DNA of 64,000 bases from Daphnia pulex (Eukaryota > Arthropoda > Branchiopoda > Diplostraca > Daphniidae). Below the pieces are notes generated by a model. The model made no database searches, was not told where the DNA came from, and saw only the letters and a list, made by a program, of their open reading frames with translations. A program made the position numbers and the translations under genes. The first letter of the stretch is position 1. Every line of letters starts with the position of its first letter. Of this stretch, positions 33,901 to 42,515 are shown piece after piece. The stretch is taken from positions 4,154,001 through 4,218,000 of the forward strand of contig NC_060019.1 in NCBI RefSeq assembly GCF_021134715.1, given 5' to 3'.

Positions 33901-35730
33901 AGCGAAGCTACCCAAGGGGTCAGGGACCGCAATACACTTGAAGCCAGAAATAGATACGGGGACCAAGTGAAAAAAGAAACTAGTGAAATTGCAGAAGATA
34001 AAATAAAAACTAAGCGATATAAATATAATGATAAGGGAGAAATAATTGACTTACATAACCGATTGATAGTGCCATTAGTTAAAGTAAAAGAAATTATAGA
34101 AGCAAACCACGATCACATGCTTGCAGGACATCTAGGTATAGCAAAGACTTTAGCCAGGATCAAGAGACAATATAAATGGCCTCAGATGAAACAACACGTC
34201 GTATTACATGTAAATAGTTGTTTACTGTGTGCACGCCGAAAATCATTTGGGACAACCAAAGCACCATTAAAACCCCTTCCACCAGTAGAATCAGTTTGGG
34301 AAAGGATTGCAATGGATGTAGTAGGGCCTATTCAGGAAAGTAACAAAGGTTACCGCTATATATTAGTAATATCAGATTATGCGAGTAGATTCGTTTTCAC
34401 TATTCCAATGAAAAATCAGACAGCACAAACTATAGCCAGATGCCTCGTAAACAAAATTATAACAAAATATGGAGCCCCACAACACGTACTCACAGACAGA
34501 GGAACGAATTTCTTATCATCATTAGTAAACGAAATCTGTGTACTTTTCAAAATAAAACAAATGAGAACAACTGCGTACCACCCACAAACAGATGGCCTAG
34601 TTGAGCGATTCAATAGGACACTCTGTGATATGCTTGCGTGTTACGTACACGACGAGCCAGAAGAATGGGACAAATATCTACCCTTCGTTACGTTCGCGTA
34701 TAACACAGCAATCCAATCCACCTTAAAGGAATGCCCCTTCTACTTATTCTTTGGTAGAGCACCTCTCTTACCAAACGATATAAAGATCAACAGTAGATAC
34801 GACACCAGACACGACGACCGCATAGTATACGCAGAAAAATGGGAAAACGCCAAGAAATTAGCTCGCGACCATTTGTTTAAAGCACAGACGAAACAAAAAG
34901 AATACTATGACAAGGGAACAAAAACCTGCGTATATTCCGTCGGACAAACGGTATTAGTAAAAGCACCACCTACAGCCGGAAAGTTCATTAATCGTTGGAA
35001 CGGACCTTTTGTAATTACCAGAAGTTTCTCTAACGTTAATTATGAAATAGAAAGTATTCCCAAAAGTAAACAGCGACGTGCTATAGTTCATGTCAATAGA
35101 TTAAAACCATACACTGCAAGAGCGCCTGAAACTCCACCAAATACCCAGAGAGAAAGAATGACCGAACCGAATAAAACGGAACCCATTACATTTGGAATAC
35201 CACCACACGCAGAGACATTCAACCAACCCGTAAAGCGAGGACGAGGACGACCTAGGAAGACAGACCCAGCACCAAAAATTATTCCTACCAGCGTTCCCAG
35301 TCGAAGGACACCACCGCACCAGAATAACATACATCAGGATTCATCACGAAGATCGGAAACACCCAAAATTAATTATGCTCACCTGATACAACGAAGAAAT
35401 AATAACTACCCGAATACGCGTTCAACAAAATCACAAACCCAGCGGAGACCACAACAATCTTCATCACACCCTAAAATACCACCCCCTGAATACAGACCCA
35501 TTTTCACAGAAAGAGTTCCCCAAAGAGAAGTACCGGACTTCCCAGTAACACGGGACGGGCACGGACGACTAATCTACCATATACCTGTAGCCCATCCCAG
35601 CCGTCCTTATTTTTATAACCAAAGACAAAGAGAGGTCTCAACTTACGATGACTCTCCCAATAACTACAACGAATCCCAAGACAAATCACCCTTACGGCAA
35701 ACCCGATACAACCTCCGACGAAGATATTAA
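30892..35730 (+). CDS. pol: Pol polyprotein (protease, reverse transcriptase, RNase H, integrase), up to 1612 aa
   Basis: The frame is open from 30892 and lies at -1 relative to Gag, overlapping its last 79 nt. Approximate residues: aspartic protease IDTGAAASLL (69-78), RT with YLDD at 579-582, RNase H TDASGYGIG (about 727) and TDHRPLEWL (about 812), integrase HHCC finger (1073-1115), catalytic D at MDVVGP (about 1142), D at TDRGTNF (about 1201), E in LVERFNRT (about 1236), then a chromatin/DNA-binding GPFVITRSF end. A degenerate repeated Glu/Arg-rich linker (957-1038) separates RH and IN. A long basic tail (1400-1612) holds an AT-hook KRGRGRPRK at about 1448. All catalytic residues are present and there is no stop. 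Confidence 0.95.
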   Translation: MQQTRTHRARMLDRHGPHQPPIPSELNNWENVAINSLLTLHNLTPPAQHIIPPLLRIPILIFDINAKGLIDTGAAASLLSSKLLFKLRDKNIRKSLNNDNSPIFKTVSGQVLRTFGKFEFPITINKDHTFLHYFYVIEALQEDCILGIDFLSHHNVKVNAKNREIHYDHAQNQQMLRTVCPIYSLTIGESQHEIPLTPHCEVTNNLPELSFIRRPFELCDAQDSLDRALAGTKKYISYQKDLITSQPENTKIMIHNPDIESNRAVLGPINAQNENAVSSTNPIPKPKPVTIAISKIRNSIDRALTNRRAEVSKLRCFEIPYPVPVRKPIVGINKADVENNLPSIDDAPLTGKDYLNLKPFQQFQINNTLSPKPVEKIEFDLKHLDEQQIAVVLDLLTKHGQLFSDKDSELGLAIGVKHYINTGNNAPVSMRQRRTPEALRPQVWKQLRSMLDNNIIRISSSPYAAAIVMTLKKDGSLRLCIDYRWLNKITIKDKFPLPRIDDTIDALYGARYFSTLDLISGYLQIEINEADKHKTAFICELGLFEFNRMPFGLTNAPSTFQRAMNDIFREVLYKYVVVYLDDIIVYSKTFEEHLGHLAKVFCILGAAGIRLKRIKCEFFKQEIEYLGYIISRRGITPVYKKIEAITTYPQPTNQKELGSFLGLASYYRKFIRSFAEKAHPLTALTKKTAQWKWGEEERDAFNCIIQCLTSKPILSYPDFTREFIIYTDASGYGIGAVLAQMQTPPPPEETDKSKKPVWYPEQQDQEVVIAYASKHLNEREAQWATIEKECFAIVHAIEVFRTYLYGRKFVVFTDHRPLEWLFGKASTNGRLQRWALKIQEYDMTIGYRPGKSHQNADCLSRIPFVPFDPAVPPPSTIAAILFEPNPEKAAEKIVRYVSLHRPPIPKPQRWGEINERRDAQQIQDPPLPDNVKKTEISEWAKLQRADKYCQSLIDKIGVEAGEEAGDQTRLEANKEVRGQVKLEAYHRDQVRNEASQMAGDRNTSEATQGVRDRNTLEARNRYGDQVKKETSEIAEDKIKTKRYKYNDKGEIIDLHNRLIVPLVKVKEIIEANHDHMLAGHLGIAKTLARIKRQYKWPQMKQHVVLHVNSCLLCARRKSFGTTKAPLKPLPPVESVWERIAMDVVGPIQESNKGYRYILVISDYASRFVFTIPMKNQTAQTIARCLVNKIITKYGAPQHVLTDRGTNFLSSLVNEICVLFKIKQMRTTAYHPQTDGLVERFNRTLCDMLACYVHDEPEEWDKYLPFVTFAYNTAIQSTLKECPFYLFFGRAPLLPNDIKINSRYDTRHDDRIVYAEKWENAKKLARDHLFKAQTKQKEYYDKGTKTCVYSVGQTVLVKAPPTAGKFINRWNGPFVITRSFSNVNYEIESIPKSKQRRAIVHVNRLKPYTARAPETPPNTQRERMTEPNKTEPITFGIPPHAETFNQPVKRGRGRPRKTDPAPKIIPTSVPSRRTPPHQNNIHQDSSRRSETPKINYAHLIQRRNNNYPNTRSTKSQTQRRPQQSSSHPKIPPPEYRPIFTERVPQREVPDFPVTRDGHGRLIYHIPVAHPSRPYFYNQRQREVSTYDDSPNNYNESQDKSPLRQTRYNLRRRY

Positions 35731-35756
35731 CCCATCATAAAGGATTTTGTAAATAG

Positions 35757-35776
35757 TTGAATTTCTTTTCACGCAG
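35757..35776 (+). promoter_or_regulatory. splice acceptor directly before the Env ATG
   Basis: A pyrimidine-rich tract TTGAATTTCTTTTCACGCAG ends at 35776, and the Env ATG starts at the next base. With the leader donor at 27938 this gives a spliced env message, as in errantiviruses and retroviruses. Confidence 0.65.
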
Positions 35777-38700
35777 ATGGCCAACCATATACCAGTGCTC
35801 ATCTGTATAGCAATAATTATACACACCGTTACAAATTTATACATGCCTGTTTGCGACTGCAACAAAGCCAAGACTCGAGGAATTCTGGACATCAATAAAC
35901 CCTACTATTGCCAACCAGACAAGACCAGCATTTCTCACAAGAACCGCTTCAGCACGAACTACACACTCATCACCAAGCAGAAACCAACCCTCACCTGGAA
36001 AGGATGGTCGTGCAAACAATGGACGAAATCAAAGAAAATTGTTGGATCCTTTTGGGTCGGATCCTTCGATACTACTTATTCGCAGGAGACTCATCTCGTA
36101 AGCCCTTTGGAATGCTGGGAAATGGTAAACAACAAGAAATGTGGAGAAAACGCAATGCAAGCTGGCGCAACAACCTTAAGTTTTACAGCCTCACCAGTAG
36201 GAGAAGGAAAATGGTACGCAACCAGAGAATACCACGCCCTAAACTGCCTAGTGGAAGAAATCACACTCAGACAAGACACCACGGAAGGCCCGATCGAAAG
36301 TCCGTTTGGGATGCTTAATGCAACTCAAACAGACCACCAGATAACATACAATCACAATACAATTGTATGGGGTGATTTAACAATGACCGATAGTGGAACA
36401 ACCGCTCTCCTGCACGGACAAGCATATCTGGAATTAACCCACTGGGACGAAAATACCAACCGCAGTCGCCTAGTGGATAATTTTCGCCAGATCGAGATCA
36501 CTTTCTACAACATCCCAACAGTAAGGGAGTTGCGTCAACCCCTCTTCACAGTCGAAGGAATTCCCAAAACGTTTTTACTATTCCCAACAGCTACAAGCGA
36601 ACGAATTTATCGAATCTACAAAAATGTATTTGCACCATGCGAAAACCATACTATGGCTTCTCATGCCAACACTCCCCTATGCAGAAGCCTCCCAAAAGAT
36701 AACGAATGGCGTGATCACCGAGCAGAAAGATCAATTAACGAAGAAATTAAATTCTTGTTAAATCACGAAGACGAAGATACAGTTCCAGGGAAAAGATTAT
36801 ACAGCATCTCTTACGCTTGGGGAACCATCCAACTAGGAATCCCCAGAATGATCACTGATTCTACAAAGTCCGAGATCGACAAAGAGGTACAGGTGTTCAT
36901 GTATTACAATACATCTGACCCAAAACGTGAAGTACAGCTATATAGTCACATTGACCCAGAAACACCATTGCCCCAAGGACGAACCTTCGAATATATAGTA
37001 GATCGCACAATCCGAATCAAACAGGAACCATTTTGCATGGTAGCAGCAAATAACTCATATATATTCTTTGCTGAATGTACATATAAAGTATCACATTGCA
37101 TTTATGATCAACAAACTAATCAAATCATATGCGAAGAAAACCATTTGTGCCTAACAGCAATCGAGCTACTAAACAAACAGGAAATGTCCTTGATATTAAC
37201 TACTTGCAGCCAAGGACATGATATTCTTACAGCACAACAATGGGTATTTGAGCAGATAAACGTAAACCCGGATATCATTGAAAATTTCCCTGAAACCAGT
37301 TTAGAAGAAATGGAAGCTTTTCGCCTCGAACAACGACATGCAGTCACCACTACAATAAATTCACCAATTTTTGGCGGACTACTTAAAGTCAACCAAGGAT
37401 ACGGAAATATTGTGTGGGACTTGATTAGTTGGGGACTTTTGAAAAATGGAGAAGATAAAAATATAAAATGTATTACTTATCATGGAATAGGACGTCCATT
37501 AACACTGGAAGCATGCGACCCCAATTGGATACGTTGTCAAACAAGTCTAAAAAATCTTATAACTAGTAACGACCCGTTAGTTCAGTCACAAACATCCGTA
37601 GCAAACTGTAGTAACGCAGCGACCATTGGACAAGCTTTAGAATATTCGCCAGATTTCACTATTAGACCTTTTAATACTAATAACTGCATAAAAGCAAATA
37701 GTACAATGTTAGTTTTAGAAAAATGCGCAAATACGAGCTCGATCTGGGGAACATTTGACCATACAGGCCAATTCATGGCATCAGACAGAACCGGTTTAGA
37801 AACTCCCGGCGCCAACAGAAAATGCCTGACAGTGAAAAATGGAAAGTTAGGACTTGGACATTGTCACGAAAGAATAAGACGTCAGCATTTCTCTTTCGAA
37901 TACAAGAACCCGCATCAAACGAAAGCTTTGTCGGCTGCCGCTATAATAGCATGGCATACAGAGCAAACGTTGAATGACAAGCCTGCATCAGATATCCCAC
38001 CTGTCATGAATAGAGGAGCCAGTGACAAGAACCAGACACACATCTCCCCAGAAAAGCCGAAAACACATACAGCAACTGAACCAAAAAAACAAGATGTATT
38101 ACTTTTACCTTCACCCTTGCCGACAACTACAAAGAAACCAGTTACAACGACTACAACTACAACTAGTAAACCCGCTTCAGTCAAAACAACGAATGCCACA
38201 ACAATCATTAGGCCTAATATATTGCCTCATCAACTAGCAGTTAACACCACACAAACAAATATTAGTACACGCACAGCACCGGATCCGATTCAACCTGTTA
38301 TGAATAAAACCATAGGAATCCCAGTTACAGATATAACACGCCCACTTATAGCTAACACAACTACAACTAAGCCTACGGTCAAGCCTACGGAATTTAAAAA
38401 TTCAACGGTTACCACAAATACAACAACTGAAATGAAGAATGTCACTAAACCACCAGTAAGCACATCAGACACGTCTGCAAGACTGTTGAACACTCCGAAA
38501 GAAAACCAGGCAAATAAGACTACTACGCCTCAAGCAGAAATACCTGTTACAACCGCCAAATCCGTGAATAACGAAGATATAACTACGCAGTCTGACGGCC
38601 CTGACACAGACTTACCAAAAAATATTCAAGAATTCAATAGTTTCGTCCAGTTTCAAATCGGTAAAATGCACGAGCAATATAAAATTAGTGTTGAAATAGA

Positions 38701-39952
38701 ACACGAAAATAGATTGGCAAAAGAAATACGCGATATGTATTGTCAGGTTTCGAGCATGAAACGTAATCAGGCAATAATACTATCACAAACCAACGGTATA
38801 TTGGCTGCTTCAACATTGGGTTTACCCATTTGTAGCCGAATACAAGGGATTGGACAAACTATGATCCTACAACAGTGTGCGGTAAAAACTGTTTCACTCA
38901 CTGCTATAGAAACCTCGTGCGGTTTCCAACCTTTCTTTACATATGCCGAAAATAACTTTACTGTAGGTATGGACGGATGGTCCATCCATCCATACTCTGA
39001 TTGTTTTTGGAAGACGCATTATGTAAATTTGAACGGAAACCCGTACGCATGGGAACATAATGGAAGCAGTGGAGAATGGATTAAACAAAAGCCAACCATT
39101 CATACGACACACTTAGAACTCATTGCTGAATTTGAAGAACTTAAGCTGAATGACTTTGATTACGCTTTAAAAGCTCATCCTGCGCACAACGTAATGGAGA
39201 TGGAACAACTGAACATTTTAAATGATTTAGTTGGACGCCTCCATGAGACTGAATCCACAGCGTTATCAAATATTATAGTAACAGAAGAACAGGACAACAC
39301 AATCGCTTCCATGTTCTCTTGGATGGATACGCTGGAAATAATGGGACTTTGTACCATTGGATTTATTTTGTTTATCATCTGCGTAAGACTTCTTTTGGCG
39401 TGTAATATAATGACACATATCCGGCATAGAAGAACGAGAAGACAGAGAAACGAGAATCTTAACACACAGGAACAAATAGAGGAAGAAATGCAGGAGATGT
39501 TGCATCCAAATCCAGAACCAGTTTACAGCCCAACAACAATCAACGAACCTTCGTTTATTCGGGAATATGCCCCACTACCGCTAGAAGATGCTAGGCATAA
39601 CATTCGACCGAGTGCCCCGAATTTACACCAAGAAACTTCAGAATCAGACCCCCAATTTCAAACAAAAGATAACCCGACAGGAAAAATGTATCTTTCACTT
39701 GCTAATCGACTTTGCCAATTTATACCTAAATTCAATCATCATCCTAGCCCCGCCAAGAGTGGAAGTAAAACAAGTTGCACTGGTTCCCACACCACCTGCA
39801 GCTATGTTGCTGGATACGGCATGGTATGGGAAGATCTGTGCACTTGCAACATGGAACAAGACTCGGGCGCCATTCCAAAAAATTTTAATAAGATAACCCG
39901 AAACAGATATATATATATATATAAAAAAAAAATGCAGACCAGAGTAGAATAG
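35777..39952 (+). CDS. env: Env-like membrane glycoprotein, 1391 aa
   Basis: Predicted type I surface glycoprotein. Signal peptide about 1-20; Cys- and Trp-rich ectodomain with many N-x-S/T sites. Two ricin-B-like lobes at about 418-490 (CLTA..TTC, QQWVFE) and 635-710 (LVLEKC, KCLTV..LGHC). A Thr-rich mucin-like stalk at about 775-950. A second conserved-looking Cys/Trp domain with heptad-like stretches at about 955-1185, a single membrane span about 1188-1211, and a 180-residue tail starting with a basic stop-transfer (RHRRTRRQR). It does not look like a baculovirus-F-type gypsy Env. The overall pattern reminds me of glycoproteins of chuvirus-like RNA viruses, which is inference. Expected to be made from a spliced mRNA. 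Uninterrupted. Confidence 0.8.
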   Translation: MANHIPVLICIAIIIHTVTNLYMPVCDCNKAKTRGILDINKPYYCQPDKTSISHKNRFSTNYTLITKQKPTLTWKGWSCKQWTKSKKIVGSFWVGSFDTTYSQETHLVSPLECWEMVNNKKCGENAMQAGATTLSFTASPVGEGKWYATREYHALNCLVEEITLRQDTTEGPIESPFGMLNATQTDHQITYNHNTIVWGDLTMTDSGTTALLHGQAYLELTHWDENTNRSRLVDNFRQIEITFYNIPTVRELRQPLFTVEGIPKTFLLFPTATSERIYRIYKNVFAPCENHTMASHANTPLCRSLPKDNEWRDHRAERSINEEIKFLLNHEDEDTVPGKRLYSISYAWGTIQLGIPRMITDSTKSEIDKEVQVFMYYNTSDPKREVQLYSHIDPETPLPQGRTFEYIVDRTIRIKQEPFCMVAANNSYIFFAECTYKVSHCIYDQQTNQIICEENHLCLTAIELLNKQEMSLILTTCSQGHDILTAQQWVFEQINVNPDIIENFPETSLEEMEAFRLEQRHAVTTTINSPIFGGLLKVNQGYGNIVWDLISWGLLKNGEDKNIKCITYHGIGRPLTLEACDPNWIRCQTSLKNLITSNDPLVQSQTSVANCSNAATIGQALEYSPDFTIRPFNTNNCIKANSTMLVLEKCANTSSIWGTFDHTGQFMASDRTGLETPGANRKCLTVKNGKLGLGHCHERIRRQHFSFEYKNPHQTKALSAAAIIAWHTEQTLNDKPASDIPPVMNRGASDKNQTHISPEKPKTHTATEPKKQDVLLLPSPLPTTTKKPVTTTTTTTSKPASVKTTNATTIIRPNILPHQLAVNTTQTNISTRTAPDPIQPVMNKTIGIPVTDITRPLIANTTTTKPTVKPTEFKNSTVTTNTTTEMKNVTKPPVSTSDTSARLLNTPKENQANKTTTPQAEIPVTTAKSVNNEDITTQSDGPDTDLPKNIQEFNSFVQFQIGKMHEQYKISVEIEHENRLAKEIRDMYCQVSSMKRNQAIILSQTNGILAASTLGLPICSRIQGIGQTMILQQCAVKTVSLTAIETSCGFQPFFTYAENNFTVGMDGWSIHPYSDCFWKTHYVNLNGNPYAWEHNGSSGEWIKQKPTIHTTHLELIAEFEELKLNDFDYALKAHPAHNVMEMEQLNILNDLVGRLHETESTALSNIIVTEEQDNTIASMFSWMDTLEIMGLCTIGFILFIICVRLLLACNIMTHIRHRRTRRQRNENLNTQEQIEEEMQEMLHPNPEPVYSPTTINEPSFIREYAPLPLEDARHNIRPSAPNLHQETSESDPQFQTKDNPTGKMYLSLANRLCQFIPKFNHHPSPAKSGSKTSCTGSHTTCSYVAGYGMVWEDLCTCNMEQDSGAIPKNFNKITRNRYIYIYKKKMQTRVE

Positions 39953-40487
39953 TTTATTTCCATAATAACAATCGTATCCATAATAACAAAACTGGATTAT
40001 ACCCAAGTTTGGTACAGACTTTTTACAAGCAGTCCCGCTTCTACACGCGGTGACTGCGACTCAAAGAAAAATAACCCAATCAATTATTCTGACATATCAC
40101 TGCGATGCGAGTACGACCAGTAGAACAATGTCAGATCAATTATGGTCAAGAACACCATATTAAAAAAAAAAAGAAAAATTTTAAGGACTTATAGAACACA
40201 AACACTAACCTCGAAAAATATAAAAATGTAGAAAGAACAAAGTCGAGTAGAACACATAAACCAAAAGCGAAATTAACATGAATAACTTACACTAACAGTA
40301 TATACTTCAACCTACTAGTAAACAATGTCAACCCATTTATTCCACCTGGGTTTGAATAGAAACAAACGACTGCTTAGCAAAGACTTGGCTAACATAATTC
40401 TATAAAGCAACCCCACCTAGCCACCATTATCCCTCAGTTGCCCTACAACAACATACAAAGCCACAACTACTACGTGAACAATAATAT
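39953..40487 (+). other. spacer between Env and ankyrin ORFs
   Basis: About 500 bases, AT-rich, without a conserved-looking frame in sense. An (AT)n run just before the Env stop (39907-39922) and A-runs at 40161 are noted. It probably serves as an intron part or untranslated spacer. Confidence 0.5.
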
Positions 40488-40508
40488 ACTTCTTTCACTG
40501 CGATTCAG
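40488..40508 (+). promoter_or_regulatory. splice acceptor directly before the ankyrin ORF
   Basis: ACTTCTTTCACTGCGATTCAG ends at 40508, and the ATG of the ankyrin ORF is at 40510. Same arrangement as at the Env gene, which suggests a second spliced message from the common leader donor. Confidence 0.55.
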
Positions 40509-40509
40509 C

Positions 40510-42093
40510 ATGGATCCAAAAGAATCAACTGAACCAAGCCAATGTGATGTCGACGATGATTCGAGAAGTGATACAACAGAGGAACTCATCATTGTGACAC
40601 CCGATCCATTAGCTATCGACTCACCTAGTAGCCCACCCGAACTATCAATCGACGAAGCAGTGGATTCCCCAATTACAATAGATCTGGAGGAAACGATAGA
40701 TGACAGTGCAACAAAAGAACATACGCTGGAATCACCATCAACCGAACAATTTCCAACTATAACAAACAGGACCTCTTGCATGAATTGTAAGTTAAAAACT
40801 TTCGCTGCTAACACTTCGGGACGATCCCAACAAATACGGGAAGAAATTGTTGCGATCAGGGAATTACAGACGAATACTATCGCATATTCATTATTGAATG
40901 CCCCACGGGAGTATCTCCGTGAATTCTTGCGAGGAAAAATAGCGTTCCCAAGACCCAGGGGCGCACAAAATTTTTTAAACATCATTTTTGCTGATGGTAA
41001 AACACTACTCCATGGAAGTGTTTTACAAAATCGATATGACATAACCGACCTACTACTTTTCTATGGTGCTGATGTGAACATCAGAGAGAATAATCGCACC
41101 ATATTACATCATGCAGTGGAGAAAAATGACACGCTGTTGTTTAACATTGCAGCATCGTACGGTGCTGATTTATTGGCATATAACGAGCTTGGTGAGACCC
41201 CTTTATTAACCGCAGTGGCCTACAACAACCAGGATGTACTTGTATCGCTATGGCGGCAAGTAAAAGAACACCTACCATCAATTAATAACGAAAGTTTGTT
41301 TCATTATGCGGCAAGATACAATAACGTCAAAATAGCAAAACTGGCGTGTGACCCACGCTACAAAATAGATATCCACATGATATCTAAGCACGAACAACGG
41401 ACGGCTTTACACATAGCCGTCATGGGATCCAGAGTAGAAATCGTCGAAATCTTGTTACATCACGGAGCACGCGACAGTAAGGAAGACAAAACAGGAGTCT
41501 TCGCGTTCGAGTACATAACCAACTGTGACATTAAAAATCTTTTTCTACGATACGGCATGAGGATTACAGATGGAGATAGCATGGCGGAAAAGAGAAAGTC
41601 AACATCAGAAACTGCCGCCTCCGCATCGAAACAATTATGCTTGACACTCATAAAAGACTCCAGTGCGTTGATGAGAACGCTCCTGAGGGCCGAGCACACA
41701 CAAACTGCTCAACAACCATTACGACGAGAAATAGAAGGATTTCCTCTCTATGACCCCTCAGACAAAAGAACCAATTCATTCATGTACCTGGAAGCCGCCG
41801 GTTTTCCTAGAGAAGTTTTACTTTCTGAAGCAATGCCTATAGAGGCGCCTATACCGAACAAATATAACAAACCAGATTTGCAAGCACGAGCGCCTAAAAT
41901 TGTATATGTTATAACCAGCCCGAGAGAATTTCAACTACATATAACATTGTTAAACGCCGCTTATACAAGAAAAATAGTATTCTGTAACCGCGCCTGGTAT
42001 AGACGTGACCTCTACGAGATATATCTATGGGAAAGGTCTAATATCACGAAAGCATACCAAGACTACAAAGAAAAGTTGCAACACGTCAATTAA
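40510..42093 (+). CDS. ankyrin-repeat accessory protein, 527 aa
   Basis: The ATG at 40510 is preferred because it follows an acceptor by one base; the frame is open upstream only from a non-ATG codon. Residues about 1-90 are acidic and Ser/Thr-rich. A CMNC pair follows at about 94. Residues about 160-360 hold about six ankyrin units (for example TLLHGSVLQN..DLLLFYGADVN, RTALHIAVMG..EILLHHGA). A basic AEKRKS patch lies near 360, and the C-terminal 150 residues match nothing I know. It is not part of the standard gene set of Gypsy-type elements. Ankyrin arrays bind proteins; viral ankyrin proteins often target NF-kB or ubiquitin ligases, so a host-modulating role is a guess. Intact ORF with codon use like the other three genes. 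Confidence 0.85.
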   Translation: MDPKESTEPSQCDVDDDSRSDTTEELIIVTPDPLAIDSPSSPPELSIDEAVDSPITIDLEETIDDSATKEHTLESPSTEQFPTITNRTSCMNCKLKTFAANTSGRSQQIREEIVAIRELQTNTIAYSLLNAPREYLREFLRGKIAFPRPRGAQNFLNIIFADGKTLLHGSVLQNRYDITDLLLFYGADVNIRENNRTILHHAVEKNDTLLFNIAASYGADLLAYNELGETPLLTAVAYNNQDVLVSLWRQVKEHLPSINNESLFHYAARYNNVKIAKLACDPRYKIDIHMISKHEQRTALHIAVMGSRVEIVEILLHHGARDSKEDKTGVFAFEYITNCDIKNLFLRYGMRITDGDSMAEKRKSTSETAASASKQLCLTLIKDSSALMRTLLRAEHTQTAQQPLRREIEGFPLYDPSDKRTNSFMYLEAAGFPREVLLSEAMPIEAPIPNKYNKPDLQARAPKIVYVITSPREFQLHITLLNAAYTRKIVFCNRAWYRRDLYEIYLWERSNITKAYQDYKEKLQHVN

Positions 42094-42142
42094 AAAAAAA
42101 AAAAAAACTAACCAATACTACAAATAGAATCAACTATGCAAA

Positions 42143-42357
42143 CTAACACAGATCGCGGAAATAATCCTCCAGAATCCAGTGTAGTCGCCGGATTTCTAAC
42201 AACTCTTGGGCAGGAAGAAAGAGTTTTTCTAGGTACAAGTCGGCTTGTCTGTCCCGTGGATAACAAATATCGATACCTGTCTCCATCCAAAACAGTAGCC
42301 TTGCACAACTAAATGGATACAAGTTGCGATAAACCGCATACCCGGGATAGCGTCTGA
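42143..42357 (-). CDS. antisense ORF piece, possible second exon
   Basis: On the minus strand, after a long T-rich tract ending ATATATCAG (acceptor-like, 42358-42400), about 70 codons read as a balanced, protein-like sequence (FSCARLLFWMETGIDIC..LYLEKLFLPAQELLEIRRLHW) to a stop at 42143. Sense frames here are closed. Could be the 3' exon of an antisense gene, or chance. Confidence 0.3.
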
Positions 42358-42360
42358 TAT

Positions 42361-42510
42361 ATATAATAAAAAAAAAAAAAAAATATAACCAAAAAAAAAA
42401 AAAATAAAAATAAAAAAAAAATAAAAAAAAATAAAAAAAAAAAAATAAAACACCGACCATGAAATAACAATAAAACTAATAACTAACAAAAAAAAAAAAA
42501 AAAAAAAAAC
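42361..42510 (+). repeat. A-rich homopolymer tracts in the retroelement 3' region
   Basis: Several A-runs of 9-25 bases with scattered T. Read antisense they form a T-rich polypyrimidine tract before an acceptor-like CAG. Assembly length here is unreliable. Confidence 0.7.
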
Positions 42511-42515
42511 ATAAC

